In this document: positions 15,095-22,714 of the stretch, one piece after another | Layout of the letters: each line of letters starts with the position of its first letter | How positions within the stretch are numbered: the stretch's first letter is position 1 | Source: Labilithrix sp. | GTDB lineage: Bacteria > Myxococcota > Polyangia > Polyangiales > Polyangiaceae | Length of the DNA stretch: 26,326 nt | Direction: 5' to 3' | Assembly (NCBI GenBank): GCA_028287035.1 | Contig: JAQBQL010000225.1 | Location: 1 to 26,326 of the forward strand | Position numbers and translations under genes: made by a program | Notes under the pieces: generated by a model | Seen by the model: only the letters and a program-made list of their open reading frames with translations | Databases searched by the model: none | Told to the model about the DNA's origin: nothing

Positions 15095-16081
15095 ATGACG
15101 CAGCCGCTCCGCATCGTCGTCAATCACCCGGCCGACCACCGGGACGCCAGGCCCTTTCGCGAGGCGCTCGCGCGCTTCGGCGACCGCGTGACGGTGCGGT
15201 TCGCGGCGGGCGCGGAGCTGGCGCCGGCGCTCGCCGAGGCAGACGTGCTCGAGGGCTTCGCGCTGACCGACGAGGAGCTCGCCGGCGCGAAGGACCTGAA
15301 GTGGATCAGCGTCTGGGCGGCAGGGGTCGAGCACATCTGGGAGGCCACGTCGAAGCGCGGCATCCTGCTCACCAACGCGAGCGGCGTGCACGGGCCGAAC
15401 CTCGCCGAGCACGCGCTCGCCATGATGCTGATGTTCACGCGCCAGATGCCGCGGCTCATGCGGGCGCAGCTTCGTCGTGCCTGGGAACGCGGCAGCGACG
15501 GCCGCGCCAGCGGCGCCGGCGAGCTCACCGGCGAGACGCTCCTCATCGTGGGGCTCGGCCGGATCGGCGAGGAGCTCGCGGTGCGCGCGCGGCCCTTCGG
15601 GATGAAGATCATCGGCGTGAAGCGGGATCCCGGAACGCGGCACGGCGACGCGACCGCGGTGGACGAGGTGGTCGGGCTCGATGCGCTCGACGACGTGCTC
15701 CCCCGGTCGAAGCACGTCGTCATCTACCTGCCGCTGACCGCCGCCACGAAGGGCCTCTTCGACGCGCGGCGCCTCGGCCTGCTCGCGCCGGACGCGTACC
15801 TCTACAACCTGGGCCGCGGCCCGATCGTCGACGAGCGCGCGCTCGTGAGCGCGCTCCAGGCCCGCAGCTTCGCGGGCGCCGGCCTGGACGTGTTCGAGGA
15901 GGAGCCGCTGCAGGCGGACAGCCCGCTGTGGGAGCTCGACAACGTGATCCTCACGCCGCACACCGCGGGCCTCACCCCGCATTACTACGAGCGCACCGCG
16001 AAGCTCTTCGCGGAGAACATCGCGCGCTTCCTGGCCGGCGAGCCCCTCGCGAACCTGTTCGACGCCTCGCGCGGCTACTGA
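15095..16081 (+). CDS. D-isomer-specific 2-hydroxyacid dehydrogenase
   Basis: 328 aa. NAD(P)-dependent reduction of 2-keto acids or oxidation of D-2-hydroxy acids in the cytoplasm. The catalytic domain is split around the nucleotide domain, as usual. The GxGxxG loop is LIVGLGRIGEELA (G153, G155, G158). The active-site residues Arg241 (NLGRGPIVDE), Glu270 (GLDVFEEEPL) and His289 (LTPHTAG) are all present. There is a slightly long loop between the domains (ERGSDGRASGAG). The N-terminal half is diverged, closer to the GyaR/hydroxypyruvate-reductase-like group than to phosphoglycerate dehydrogenase, but the substrate cannot be named. The ATG at 15095 has GGGGAGG 3 bases upstream, a good ribosome site. 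It is probably co-transcribed with the GH44 gene, 11 bases upstream. A functional link between the two is not obvious. Confidence 0.92.
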   Translation: MTQPLRIVVNHPADHRDARPFREALARFGDRVTVRFAAGAELAPALAEADVLEGFALTDEELAGAKDLKWISVWAAGVEHIWEATSKRGILLTNASGVHGPNLAEHALAMMLMFTRQMPRLMRAQLRRAWERGSDGRASGAGELTGETLLIVGLGRIGEELAVRARPFGMKIIGVKRDPGTRHGDATAVDEVVGLDALDDVLPRSKHVVIYLPLTAATKGLFDARRLGLLAPDAYLYNLGRGPIVDERALVSALQARSFAGAGLDVFEEEPLQADSPLWELDNVILTPHTAGLTPHYYERTAKLFAENIARFLAGEPLANLFDASRGY

Positions 16082-16096
16082 GCCCGCGCGCGCCGG

Positions 16097-16741
16097 TCAG
16101 GCGGCCTTGGCGTCGGTGCCGAGCTCGCTCAGCAGATCCTCGAGGGCGCCGGAGACCGTCTTCGCGAGGCCGCGGGGAACGGACTGCGTCTCGGCGAGAA
16201 GGTCGCGCAGCTTGGTGGCGGCGGCCTTCAGCTCCTTCTTGTCCTTCGTCTTCTTGGCATCGGCGCTGAGCGGGAAGAGCGAATCCTTGTAGAGCCGCGC
16301 GACCGTGGCCATGGGGACGCCCTCGTCGAGGATCTTCGTGCGCACCTCGTCCATCTTCTCGGCGGAGACGGTGCTCTCGACGTCGTTGCGCTCCTCGGCG
16401 CGGCGCAGGAAATCGATGGCCTGGTAGCTCGGCAGGTTGGTCTCGAGCGGGTCACGCCTCAGCACCTCGGGCGCGCGCTTGTGCAGGAACATGAAGGAGC
16501 CGGTGAGCTTCTCGATGGTGTCCATGCGCATCTTCAGCTCGGCCTTCGCGTACGCCTCGAAGCTCTCGTAACCCCACTTCTGCCAGGACTGGCCGCGCTT
16601 CACCTCGGCGAGCGCCTCGCCGAGCTCGAGCCAGCTCGACTTGAAGCGGCGGGTCCGGCGAAGGACCTCGACGCGCTCGGGGTCGTCGGCGTGCTGCTCT
16701 TCGAGGGCTGCGAGGGCGCGGTCGACGTTCGTCTGCTCCAT
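16097..16741 (-). CDS. Uncharacterised helical protein with possible HTH-like N-terminal part
   Basis: 214 aa, no signal peptide or membrane segment, rich in Lys, Glu and Ala, and mostly helical. Residues about 38-85 (WLELGEALAEVKRGQSWQKW, then GYESFEAYAKAELKMRMDTIEKL) resemble the N-terminal regions of phage or plasmid DUF3102/ParB-like proteins. The 'G-Y-x-S/E-F-E-A-Y' element followed by a helix is common in small DNA-binding proteins there (inference from memory). The middle has LPSYQAIDFLRRAEE and VSAEKMDEVRTKILDEGVPM, again helical. The C-terminus is Lys-rich, then AETQSVPRGLAKTVSGALEDLLSEL. No enzymatic motif is visible. The stop lies 15 bases from the convergent stop of the dehydrogenase gene. 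Its upstream region (16742-16899) holds three evenly spaced DnaA-box-like 9-mers. It could be a nucleoid or regulatory protein; this is not established. Confidence 0.7.
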   Translation of the reverse strand: MEQTNVDRALAALEEQHADDPERVEVLRRTRRFKSSWLELGEALAEVKRGQSWQKWGYESFEAYAKAELKMRMDTIEKLTGSFMFLHKRAPEVLRRDPLETNLPSYQAIDFLRRAEERNDVESTVSAEKMDEVRTKILDEGVPMATVARLYKDSLFPLSADAKKTKDKKELKAAATKLRDLLAETQSVPRGLAKTVSGALEDLLSELGTDAKAA

Positions 16742-16787
16742 GGTGACGCGGGATACGAAACCGCCGCCCCGCGCGCAACGGCCGCCC

Positions 16788-16885
16788 TGGGGACAACCCG
16801 TGCACATCCTTCGGGAGAGCCGTGCGCCGCGGATGTGGAGAAGTCGGCCTCGCCCCGGGAACGCCGCGCCGCGGCTTGTGGAGAA
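16788..16885 (+). repeat. Three evenly spaced TGTGGAGAA-like 9-mers
   Basis: The 158-base gap between the helical protein gene and cls holds TGGGGACAA (16788-16796), TGTGGAGAA (16834-16842) and TGTGGAGAA (16877-16885), with starts 46 and 43 bases apart. The two identical copies differ by one base from TGTGGATAA, the reverse complement of the common DnaA box. There is no AT-rich unwinding region and no dnaA or dnaN gene, so this is not an origin. They could be binding sites controlling the gene at 16097-16741. Confidence 0.35.
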
Positions 16886-16899
16886 CTTTCTTCGCGAAA

Positions 16900-18372
16900 T
16901 CAGAGCAGGGGCGACAGCAGCCGGGCGCCGGCCTCGGCGATCTTCCACCGGATCGCCATGCGATGGCGCATGTCGAGCGTGATCTCCTTCGAGGCCGCGA
17001 GGTCCTTGCGGAACTGGCGACACAGCTCCTCGGCCTGGACGGAGCCGTAGAGGATGGCCGTCACCTCGAAGTTGAGGCGGAAGCTCCGGTTGTCCATGTT
17101 CGCGGTACCGACCGACGCGAAGTAGTCGTCCACGAGCAGGGTCTTCGAGTGGATCATCGTCGGCTGGTACTCGTAGACGCGGATGCCTGCCGCGAGGAGC
17201 AGGTCGTAGTACGAGCGGGCCGCCGCGGTGACGACGAGCGAGTCGCTGCGGCGCGGCACGAGGACCCGCACGTCGACCCCGCGCATGCATGCGGTGGTGA
17301 GCGCGGTGAGCACTGCATCGTCGGGAACGAAGTAGGGCGTCGTGACGTAGACGCGCTCGCGTGCGGTCGCGATGGCCGTGAAGTAGAGCTTCTGGATCGG
17401 CTCGACGTCGCGGTCCGGACCCGAGGCCACGATCTGGACGAGGTGCTCGCCGTTCTTCGTGGGCGCGGGGAAGTACTCCTTGTCGCGCGCCGCGAACTTG
17501 GTCGCGTAGTACCAGTCGTCGAGGAACGTGAGCTGCAGCCACCGCACGGCGTCGCCGCGCAGCTCGACGTGTGTGTCCCGCCATGGCTCGGCGTGACCGA
17601 CGCGCTCCCGGTGGGCATCGACGAGGCTCTCGCCGATCCGCTTGGGGCCGCCGATCCGGGGCAGGTAGTCGTCCGAGATGTTCACGCCGCCGGTGAACCC
17701 GACGACGCCGTCGACCACGAGCACCTTGCGGTGGTTGCGGAAGTCCACGCGGCTACGGATCCGCGAGAACGCCACCTCGTTGAACTTCGAGAACATCACG
17801 CCCGCCGCCTTCAGCGGCTTCACGAACCGCCGCGAGATGGTCGAGGAGCCGACGTCGTCCACGAGCACGCGCACGATGACGCCCTGCTTCGCCTTCGCGA
17901 TCAGGGCCTCGCGGAAACGCAGGCCGCTGCGCCGCGGATCGAGGATGTACGAGCACAGGTGGACGTGGTGCTTCGCGGCGAGGATCGCCGCCTCCATCGC
18001 GTCGTAGGCGAGGAGCGCGTCGTGGAAGATCTCGACCGACTCGCACTGGCCGGGCGGCGGCTCGCCGATCCGAGCGACCAGCTGGACGAGCTGCTCGACG
18101 CGCGGGTCGAACACGGCGCGCGGGGGAGCGCTGTGGCCCGAGACCGGTGAGCTCGCCGCGATCGTGCCGCGGGCGCGCTTGTGCTTGAGGCGCTTGCGCG
18201 TCACCCGGCGCGGCCCGAGGAAGAAGAAGATGAGGAAGCCGACGTACGGCAGCGCGATGAGCGCGAGGATCCACGCGATGGTCGAGAGAGGCGACCTTTT
18301 CTCGAACAGGATCCAGATCGCGAGGGCCACGACGTAGACCAGCTGCGCGATCGTGATGATCGTGACGAGCAC
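16900..18372 (-). CDS. cls: Cardiolipin synthase, phospholipase D superfamily
   Basis: 490 aa from the GTG at 18372; the frame is open to 18432. It joins two phosphatidylglycerol molecules into cardiolipin and glycerol at the inner membrane. Two N-terminal membrane helices (about 1-24 and 29-52) fit the bacterial Cls N-terminus, including FEKRSPLSTIAWILALIALPYVGFLIFFFLGPRR. Two complete HKD motifs are seen: His214/Lys216/Asp221 in NHRKVLVVDG and His408/Lys410/Asp415 in IHSKTLLVDD. They are followed by GFTGGVNISDDYLP and SVGTANMDNRSF. Length is the usual one for Cls. The GTG was preferred for three reasons: the 20 extra residues from 18432 are polar and unlike Cls starts, that start would overlap the divergent photolyase, and TACTCT lies 9 bases upstream. 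No partner lipid gene is nearby. Confidence 0.93.
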   Translation of the reverse strand: MLVTIITIAQLVYVVALAIWILFEKRSPLSTIAWILALIALPYVGFLIFFFLGPRRVTRKRLKHKRARGTIAASSPVSGHSAPPRAVFDPRVEQLVQLVARIGEPPPGQCESVEIFHDALLAYDAMEAAILAAKHHVHLCSYILDPRRSGLRFREALIAKAKQGVIVRVLVDDVGSSTISRRFVKPLKAAGVMFSKFNEVAFSRIRSRVDFRNHRKVLVVDGVVGFTGGVNISDDYLPRIGGPKRIGESLVDAHRERVGHAEPWRDTHVELRGDAVRWLQLTFLDDWYYATKFAARDKEYFPAPTKNGEHLVQIVASGPDRDVEPIQKLYFTAIATARERVYVTTPYFVPDDAVLTALTTACMRGVDVRVLVPRRSDSLVVTAAARSYYDLLLAAGIRVYEYQPTMIHSKTLLVDDYFASVGTANMDNRSFRLNFEVTAILYGSVQAEELCRQFRKDLAASKEITLDMRHRMAIRWKIAEAGARLLSPLL

Positions 18373-18381
18373 GGGCTCGCG

Positions 18382-18387
18382 AGAGTA
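18382..18387 (-). promoter_or_regulatory. -10-like TACTCT before cls
   Basis: On the minus strand TACTCT ends 9 bases before the GTG at 18372. It is compatible with a very short leader or a leaderless transcript. It lies in the overlap with the photolyase start region. Confidence 0.3.
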
Positions 18388-18403
18388 ATGGATGTGGAAC
18401 GCG

Positions 18404-19867
18404 ATGCGCACCCTCGTTTGGTTTCGCGGCAAGGACCTCCGGCTGACCGATCACGTGCCGCTCCTCGAGGCGGCTCGCGCCGGCGACCTGGTGCCGCTCT
18501 TCGTCGTCGATCCGTTCTTCTTCGCCCCCGAGCGTGCGCGCGCCCTGCCGAATCGCATGCAGTTCCTCGTGGACTCGCTGGCGGAGCTCGCCCGGGACCT
18601 CGGAGCGAAGGGATCACGCCTCCTCTTCGTGGCCGGAAAGAGCACGGACGTCGTGCCGTTCGTGGCCGAGGCGTTCCGCGTCGATCGCGTCGTCGCGCAT
18701 CGCTGGAGCGAGCCGGTGGGCGTCGAACGGGACCGGCGCGTCGCCGCCGCGCTCGCCAGGGCGAAGATCTCCTTCGATCTCTTCGAGGGCGAGACCATGG
18801 CGGCCCCCGGCGAGGTGCTCACCGGCGGCGGGACGCCCTTCGCCGTGTTCACGCCGTTCGCGCGGGCCTTCGCCAGGGTCGTCACCATCGAAAGGCCGCG
18901 CGCGGCCCCGCGGCAGCTCCCGCCACTGCCCGACGTGCCGGCGTCGGTCGGCGCACGGCTGGTCGACGCGCCGACGGTCGAGTCCATCGGCCTTTCCCGT
19001 CGCTCCGCGATCCTCGAGGGCGGCGCCGCGGCGGCGCGCGCGCGGATCACGCGGTTCCTGAAGGGAGCGGCGAGCCACTACCCGTCCGGGCGAAATGCGC
19101 TCGGCGAGGCGGGCACGAGCCGGCTCTCCCAGGACCTCAAGTTCGGCACCGTGTCGGCGCGGACGGTGTGGCACCTCGTCGGCGACGCGCTCGACCCCGC
19201 GGAGCCGAAGGCGAAGAGCACGTACCAGAACGAGCTCGTGTGGCGCGAGTTCGCGTACGACGTCCTGCGCGCACGCCCCAGCATGCTGGAGCAGCCGTTC
19301 CGTCCCGCCTGGCAGCGGTTCCCGTGGCTCTCCGACGAGCGCACGTGGCGCGCCTGGGCGACCGGAACGACCGGCTACCCGGTCGTCGATGCTTCGGCCC
19401 GGCAGCTCCTCGGGGAGGGCTTCGTCCACAACCGCGCGCGCATGATCAGCGCGAGCTTCCTGTGCAAGCACCTCCTCACCGACTACCGGCGCGGCGAGGC
19501 GCACTTCCTCGAGCACCTCACCGACGGTGACTGGGCGAACAACAACCTCGGGTGGCAGTGGTCGGCCGGTTGCGGCGCCGACGCGCAGCCGTACTTCCGC
19601 GTGTTCAACCCGACCGGGCAGGGCGAGAAGTTCGACGCGGACGGCGCATACGTGAGGCGCTACGTGCCGGAGCTCGCGAAGCTTCCGTCCCGCTGGATCC
19701 ATCGTCCGTGGGAGGCGCCCGCCGCCGAGCTCGCCGCGGCAGGCGTGCAGATCGGCCGCACCTATCCGGCGCCGGTCGTCGACCACGTCGAGGCCCGCGC
19801 GCGTTTCCTCGCCGCAGCGAAGGAGCACCTCGGCGGTGGCAAGGGAAAGGTCGGCGGGCTGCGGTAG
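18404..19867 (+). CDS. phr: Deoxyribodipyrimidine photolyase (class I CPD photolyase type)
   Basis: 487 aa. It uses blue light and FADH- to split UV-induced pyrimidine dimers. The N-terminal alpha/beta antenna domain begins TLVWFRGKDLRLTDHVPL, diagnostic of the family. The FAD-binding helical domain contains HYPSGRNALGEAGTSRLSQDLKFGTVSAR (about 225-253), YQNELVWREFAYDVL (about 274-288), TGYPVVDASARQL (about 323-335), VHNRARMISASFLCKHLL (about 341-358), and the signature DWANNNLGWQWSAGCGADAQ (376-395) followed by PYFRVFNP. Residues of the tryptophan electron chain appear present (WLS near 308, GWQW near 383-386), consistent with an active enzyme rather than a cryptochrome. There is a Met in frame at 18392; 18404 fits the conserved start best. 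It is divergent from cls, with 31 bases between the chosen starts. Confidence 0.95.
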   Translation: MRTLVWFRGKDLRLTDHVPLLEAARAGDLVPLFVVDPFFFAPERARALPNRMQFLVDSLAELARDLGAKGSRLLFVAGKSTDVVPFVAEAFRVDRVVAHRWSEPVGVERDRRVAAALARAKISFDLFEGETMAAPGEVLTGGGTPFAVFTPFARAFARVVTIERPRAAPRQLPPLPDVPASVGARLVDAPTVESIGLSRRSAILEGGAAAARARITRFLKGAASHYPSGRNALGEAGTSRLSQDLKFGTVSARTVWHLVGDALDPAEPKAKSTYQNELVWREFAYDVLRARPSMLEQPFRPAWQRFPWLSDERTWRAWATGTTGYPVVDASARQLLGEGFVHNRARMISASFLCKHLLTDYRRGEAHFLEHLTDGDWANNNLGWQWSAGCGADAQPYFRVFNPTGQGEKFDADGAYVRRYVPELAKLPSRWIHRPWEAPAAELAAAGVQIGRTYPAPVVDHVEARARFLAAAKEHLGGGKGKVGGLR

Positions 19868-19873
19868 TCGCGG

Positions 19874-19879
19874 TACGAT
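19874..19879 (+). promoter_or_regulatory. -10-like TACGAT before the 19886 gene
   Basis: TACGAT ends 6 bases (GGACCC) before the ATG at 19886, giving a predicted leaderless start. The 11-mer ATGGACCCATG at 19878-19888 recurs at 21571-21581 in exactly the same position relative to another start codon. Confidence 0.5.
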
Positions 19880-19885
19880 GGACCC

Positions 19886-20206
19886 ATGCTCCCCGAGACC
19901 CGCGCCACCAGCTATGCGCACGACCCCGCCCAGGGGACGGTCTTCATCTTCGCGAGGCCTGCCTCGAGCTCGGCGCTCGCCGGCGACTTCGCGGCGCGCC
20001 TCCTGCTCGACACGAATGGCCATCTCGTCGGCCTCGACGTCTCGCCGGGCACGCCCGATCGCCTCGTCGTGATGCTCGGCCCGCACGAGGCAGTCGCGTC
20101 CACCGCGGACGCACGGGTGCACGTCGAGAACGGCGGCCAGAAGCTCTCGCTCCACGGCAGCGCGGCGCGGCTCGTCGCCGGCGGCGCCAATCCCTACGTC
20201 TTCTGA
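19886..20206 (+). CDS. Small beta-rich protein, function unknown
   Basis: 106 aa, no signal peptide or membrane helix. Alternating strands are visible: GTVFIFARPAS, ARLLLDTNGHLVGLDVSPG, DRLVVMLGPHEAVASTADARVHVEN, QKLSLHGSAARLVAGG. The LLDTNGHLVGLDVSPG segment is reminiscent of small DUF2283-like beta domains, but I cannot assign the family with confidence. The start at 19886 is supported by the -10-like box 6 bases upstream. The stop overlaps the convergent stop of the flavin monooxygenase by 13 bases. It follows the photolyase by 18 bases, but a promoter of its own looks likelier than read-through. Confidence 0.7.
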   Translation: MLPETRATSYAHDPAQGTVFIFARPASSSALAGDFAARLLLDTNGHLVGLDVSPGTPDRLVVMLGPHEAVASTADARVHVENGGQKLSLHGSAARLVAGGANPYVF

Positions 20207-21543
20207 CGGACGCGCTTCACCGGCGGGCGCGCGTTCTTCGCGCGTCGCTCCCCGCGCTTCACCTCGCGCGAGAGGGCGAGCAGGTAGTCGTCGAAGTCGA
20301 CCTGCATCATGTGGCGCTTCGACGGCACGTATCGCTCGAACATGATGCGTCGCTCCTCCTCGATGGTGAGCTCGAGCTCGTCGCGGCCGGGGAGCACGTA
20401 GTCGCCTTGCAGGTACTTCGCGACCCACTTCGCCTGCGCCTCGGCGAGCGGCATGATGGCGCCGAGCGGCTGCAGGAGCCCGATGAAGGCGAGCTGCGTG
20501 TAGAGCGGGTGGAAGACGCGGAAGAACAGCGGAAGGTCGTTGCTCTGGGCGCTGACGAAGCTCTCGTCGAAGAACGGGAAGCTCACGCGGTAGCCCGTGC
20601 ACCACACGATCATGTCGACGCGCTCCACCGAGCCGTCGGTCATCTCGACGCGGTCCCCGAGCAGCTTGGCGATGGCTGGCCGCGGAGCGATCGCGCCGTG
20701 CGCCAGGCGATCGAGGATGCGCCCCGAGACCGTGGGGTGTGCCTCCATCAACCGATGATCGGGGACGGGGAGCCCGTACTTGTCCATCGTGCCGACTGCC
20801 AGCTTGTGCAGCGTCTCGGCCAGGCGCTGGCGCAGCGCGAATGGCATGTACGGGCTCGTCAACAGCTGATCGGACGGCCTGCCGAACATGTACTTGGGCA
20901 CGATGTGCACGCCGCGCCGGGCCGAGAGATAGGTGCGCGCCGCGACCTCGCTCGACTCGACGGCGATGTCCATGGCGCTGTTTCCCATGCCGACGACCAT
21001 CACCCGCTTTCCGCGTAGCTGATCCTTCGTGCGGTAATCGTGGGCGTGGATCTCCTCGCCCGCGAAGGTCCCGGGAGGGCGAGGCTCGGGGCCGAGCGGG
21101 CTCCAGTGATGCCCGTTCGCGACGAGCAGCGCGTCGTAGGTCCGTTCCTCGCCGCTCGAGAGACGGACGCGCCAGCGCTGCGGATCGGGACCTTCGAGCT
21201 CGGCGTGCTCCACGGACGTCTCGAAGGTGATGTGCCGCTTCAGGTCGAAGTGCGCGACGTAATCCTCGAAGTACGCGGCGACCTGGGAATGGTGCGGGAA
21301 GTCGGGATACGCGGCCGGCATCGGATGATCCGCGTACTGCATGCGGATCTTCGAGGTGTTGATGTAGAGCCCCTCGTAGGCGGCCGACATCCCGTTCTTG
21401 TTGCCATAGACCCAGTTGCCGCCGACCCGGTCGCTCTTCTCGAAGCAGTCGAAGGTGACGCCCGCCTCGGCGAGCGCCTTCACGACGGGAATCCCGGAGG
21501 CGCCCGCGCCGATGAGGCATGCACGCTTGTGTCCGCCTCCCAT
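20194..21543 (-). CDS. Flavin-containing monooxygenase-like protein
   Basis: 449 aa. It should use FAD and NADPH to oxygenate soft nucleophiles or ketones. The N-terminal FAD site is CLIGAGASGIPVVKAL (GxGxxG at 12-17) with DCFEKSDRVGGNWVYGN following. The FMO identifying sequence FAGEEIHAHDY (Phe160, Gly162, His166, Tyr170) has the FxGxxxHxxxY form. The NADPH site is VMVVGMGNSAMDIAVE (GxGxSA at 185-190). Later, VDMIVWCTGYRVSFPFFDE carries the C-terminal ATG-like motif region. The last 30 residues are Lys/Arg-rich. The substrate is unknown; FMO-type and Baeyer-Villiger enzymes share these motifs. The start at 21543 is supported by the GxGxxG spacing and by TACGCT 7 bases upstream. It is divergent from the alpha/beta hydrolase, with 35 bases between starts. 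Confidence 0.92.
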   Translation of the reverse strand: MGGGHKRACLIGAGASGIPVVKALAEAGVTFDCFEKSDRVGGNWVYGNKNGMSAAYEGLYINTSKIRMQYADHPMPAAYPDFPHHSQVAAYFEDYVAHFDLKRHITFETSVEHAELEGPDPQRWRVRLSSGEERTYDALLVANGHHWSPLGPEPRPPGTFAGEEIHAHDYRTKDQLRGKRVMVVGMGNSAMDIAVESSEVAARTYLSARRGVHIVPKYMFGRPSDQLLTSPYMPFALRQRLAETLHKLAVGTMDKYGLPVPDHRLMEAHPTVSGRILDRLAHGAIAPRPAIAKLLGDRVEMTDGSVERVDMIVWCTGYRVSFPFFDESFVSAQSNDLPLFFRVFHPLYTQLAFIGLLQPLGAIMPLAEAQAKWVAKYLQGDYVLPGRDELELTIEEERRIMFERYVPSKRHMMQVDFDDYLLALSREVKRGERRAKNARPPVKRVRQKT

Positions 21544-21550
21544 GAGGACG

Positions 21551-21556
21551 AGCGTA
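21551..21556 (-). promoter_or_regulatory. -10-like TACGCT before the monooxygenase gene
   Basis: On the minus strand TACGCT ends 7 bases before the ATG at 21543. No clear -35 is visible. The divergent CATAAT for the hydrolase lies only 10 bases away, so the two promoters share one compact region. Confidence 0.45.
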
Positions 21557-21566
21557 CACCACGTGC

Positions 21567-21572
21567 CATAAT
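21567..21572 (+). promoter_or_regulatory. -10-like CATAAT before the hydrolase gene
   Basis: CATAAT, five of six matches to the -10 consensus, ends 6 bases (GGACCC) before the ATG at 21579. The spacing and downstream bases are the same as at 19874-19886. Confidence 0.5.
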
Positions 21573-21578
21573 GGACCC

Positions 21579-22670
21579 ATGGCGGCCTGGCGACGCGTGC
21601 TCGGAACGGCCGTCTCGGCGGTCGACCGCGCGATGCTCGTCGCGATGCAGGTCCACGGTGCCCGCGACCGCGCGCGCGCCGAAGGCATGAGCCACGCCGA
21701 GCGGCTCGCTGTCCTCGCCCAGGTCCACCAGGATTACGGCGGGCTCGACGAGCTCACGCGCGACACGTCGTTCTTTCCCGAGCCGACCGCGGCGATCGAC
21801 CCGGTGCTCCGGCCGGTCCGGCGCGAGTCGCCGCCCCGCACCGAGGTGCTCGACGCCCAGTGGCCGAGCAGCTTCGTTCCGTTCCTCGATGCCGTGGCGG
21901 ACACCTACCTCGCGCGCGTCGAGAACCGGACGGCACGGGCGCGCCTCGTCCTCGGGCAGCGGCATGCTCCCCGGCGCCCGGCCACCATCGCGCTGCACGG
22001 CTACATGGGCGGACACTACCTGCTCGAGGAGGCGCAGCTGCCGCTGGAGTGGCTGACGCGGCGAGGGCTCGACGTCGCGATCCCGGTGCTCCCGATGCAC
22101 GCAGGACGCGCCGGGGCGCGGCGGGGCGCGCCGACGTTCCCGAGCTCCGACCCGCGGCTCACCAACGAGGGGTTCCGGCAGGCCGTCACCGACGTCCGCG
22201 ATCTGGCGCGGTGGCTCCGTGCGCGCGGCGCTCCGCACGTCGGCGTCATGGGCATGAGCCTGGGCGGCTACACGGCGGCTCTCTGCGCGACGGTCCTGCC
22301 GGAGCTCGACTTCGCGATGCCGATGATCCCGCTCGCCTCGATCGCGGACTTCGCGCGCGAGCAGGGGCGGCTCGGGGAGGGTGAGGAGGCGATCCTGCAG
22401 CACCGCGCCCTCGAGCGCGCCTACCGCGTCGCGAGCCCGTTCGCCCGGCCGCTGCTCCTGCCGGCCGACCGCGTGCTCGTCGTCGCGGCCGAGATGGACC
22501 AGGTCACGCCAGCCCGTCACGCGGCACGCATCGCGGAGCACTTCGGGAGCGAGCTGGTGACGATCGCCGGCGGGCACCTCGTGCAGCTCGGGCGCGCCGA
22601 CGCCTTCCGCGGTCTCGGCGCGCTGCTCGAGCGCGCCGCCATCGTCGAGCCGAACCGGCGGACGAAGTAG
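21579..22670 (+). CDS. Alpha/beta hydrolase, probable esterase-like protein
   Basis: 363 aa. The first 125 residues are helical and not diagnostic, with no export signal. The hydrolase fold begins at ATIALHGYMGGHYLLEEAQLP, where the HG motif (140-141) forms the oxyanion loop. The nucleophile elbow is GMSLGGY with Ser227. The likely acid is Asp307 in VVAAEMDQVTPARHA, and His333 in IAGGHLVQLG completes the triad. All three are in the expected order and spacing. The substrate is unknown. The starting Met sits 6 bases after CATAAT and has no Shine-Dalgarno, so translation is probably leaderless. It is divergent from the flavin monooxygenase, and the pair may share control. Monooxygenase-hydrolase pairs occur in ketone or ester degradation, but the evidence here is only proximity. 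Confidence 0.88.
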   Translation: MAAWRRVLGTAVSAVDRAMLVAMQVHGARDRARAEGMSHAERLAVLAQVHQDYGGLDELTRDTSFFPEPTAAIDPVLRPVRRESPPRTEVLDAQWPSSFVPFLDAVADTYLARVENRTARARLVLGQRHAPRRPATIALHGYMGGHYLLEEAQLPLEWLTRRGLDVAIPVLPMHAGRAGARRGAPTFPSSDPRLTNEGFRQAVTDVRDLARWLRARGAPHVGVMGMSLGGYTAALCATVLPELDFAMPMIPLASIADFAREQGRLGEGEEAILQHRALERAYRVASPFARPLLLPADRVLVVAAEMDQVTPARHAARIAEHFGSELVTIAGGHLVQLGRADAFRGLGALLERAAIVEPNRRTK

Positions 22671-22679
22671 CCGCCTCGG

Positions 22680-22708
22680 TTGCGTGCGCGGAGGTGCGTG
22701 TCTACGCT
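22680..22708 (+). promoter_or_regulatory. Promoter of the 63-residue gene: TTGCGT - 17 - TACGCT
   Basis: TTGCGT (22680-22685) and TACGCT (22703-22708) are separated by exactly 17 bases. The -10 ends 6 bases before the ATG at 22715. This is the most complete example of the leaderless layout in the window. Confidence 0.55.
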
Positions 22709-22714
22709 CACAGG

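Noticed and set aside
16742..16899. Replication origin
   Set aside because: There are only three imperfect DnaA-like sites, no AT-rich segment, and no dnaA, dnaN or parAB gene nearby.
18614..21688. 1024-residue minus-strand open frame
   Set aside because: It is antisense to photolyase and runs out of frame through the monooxygenase. Both are certain by motifs.
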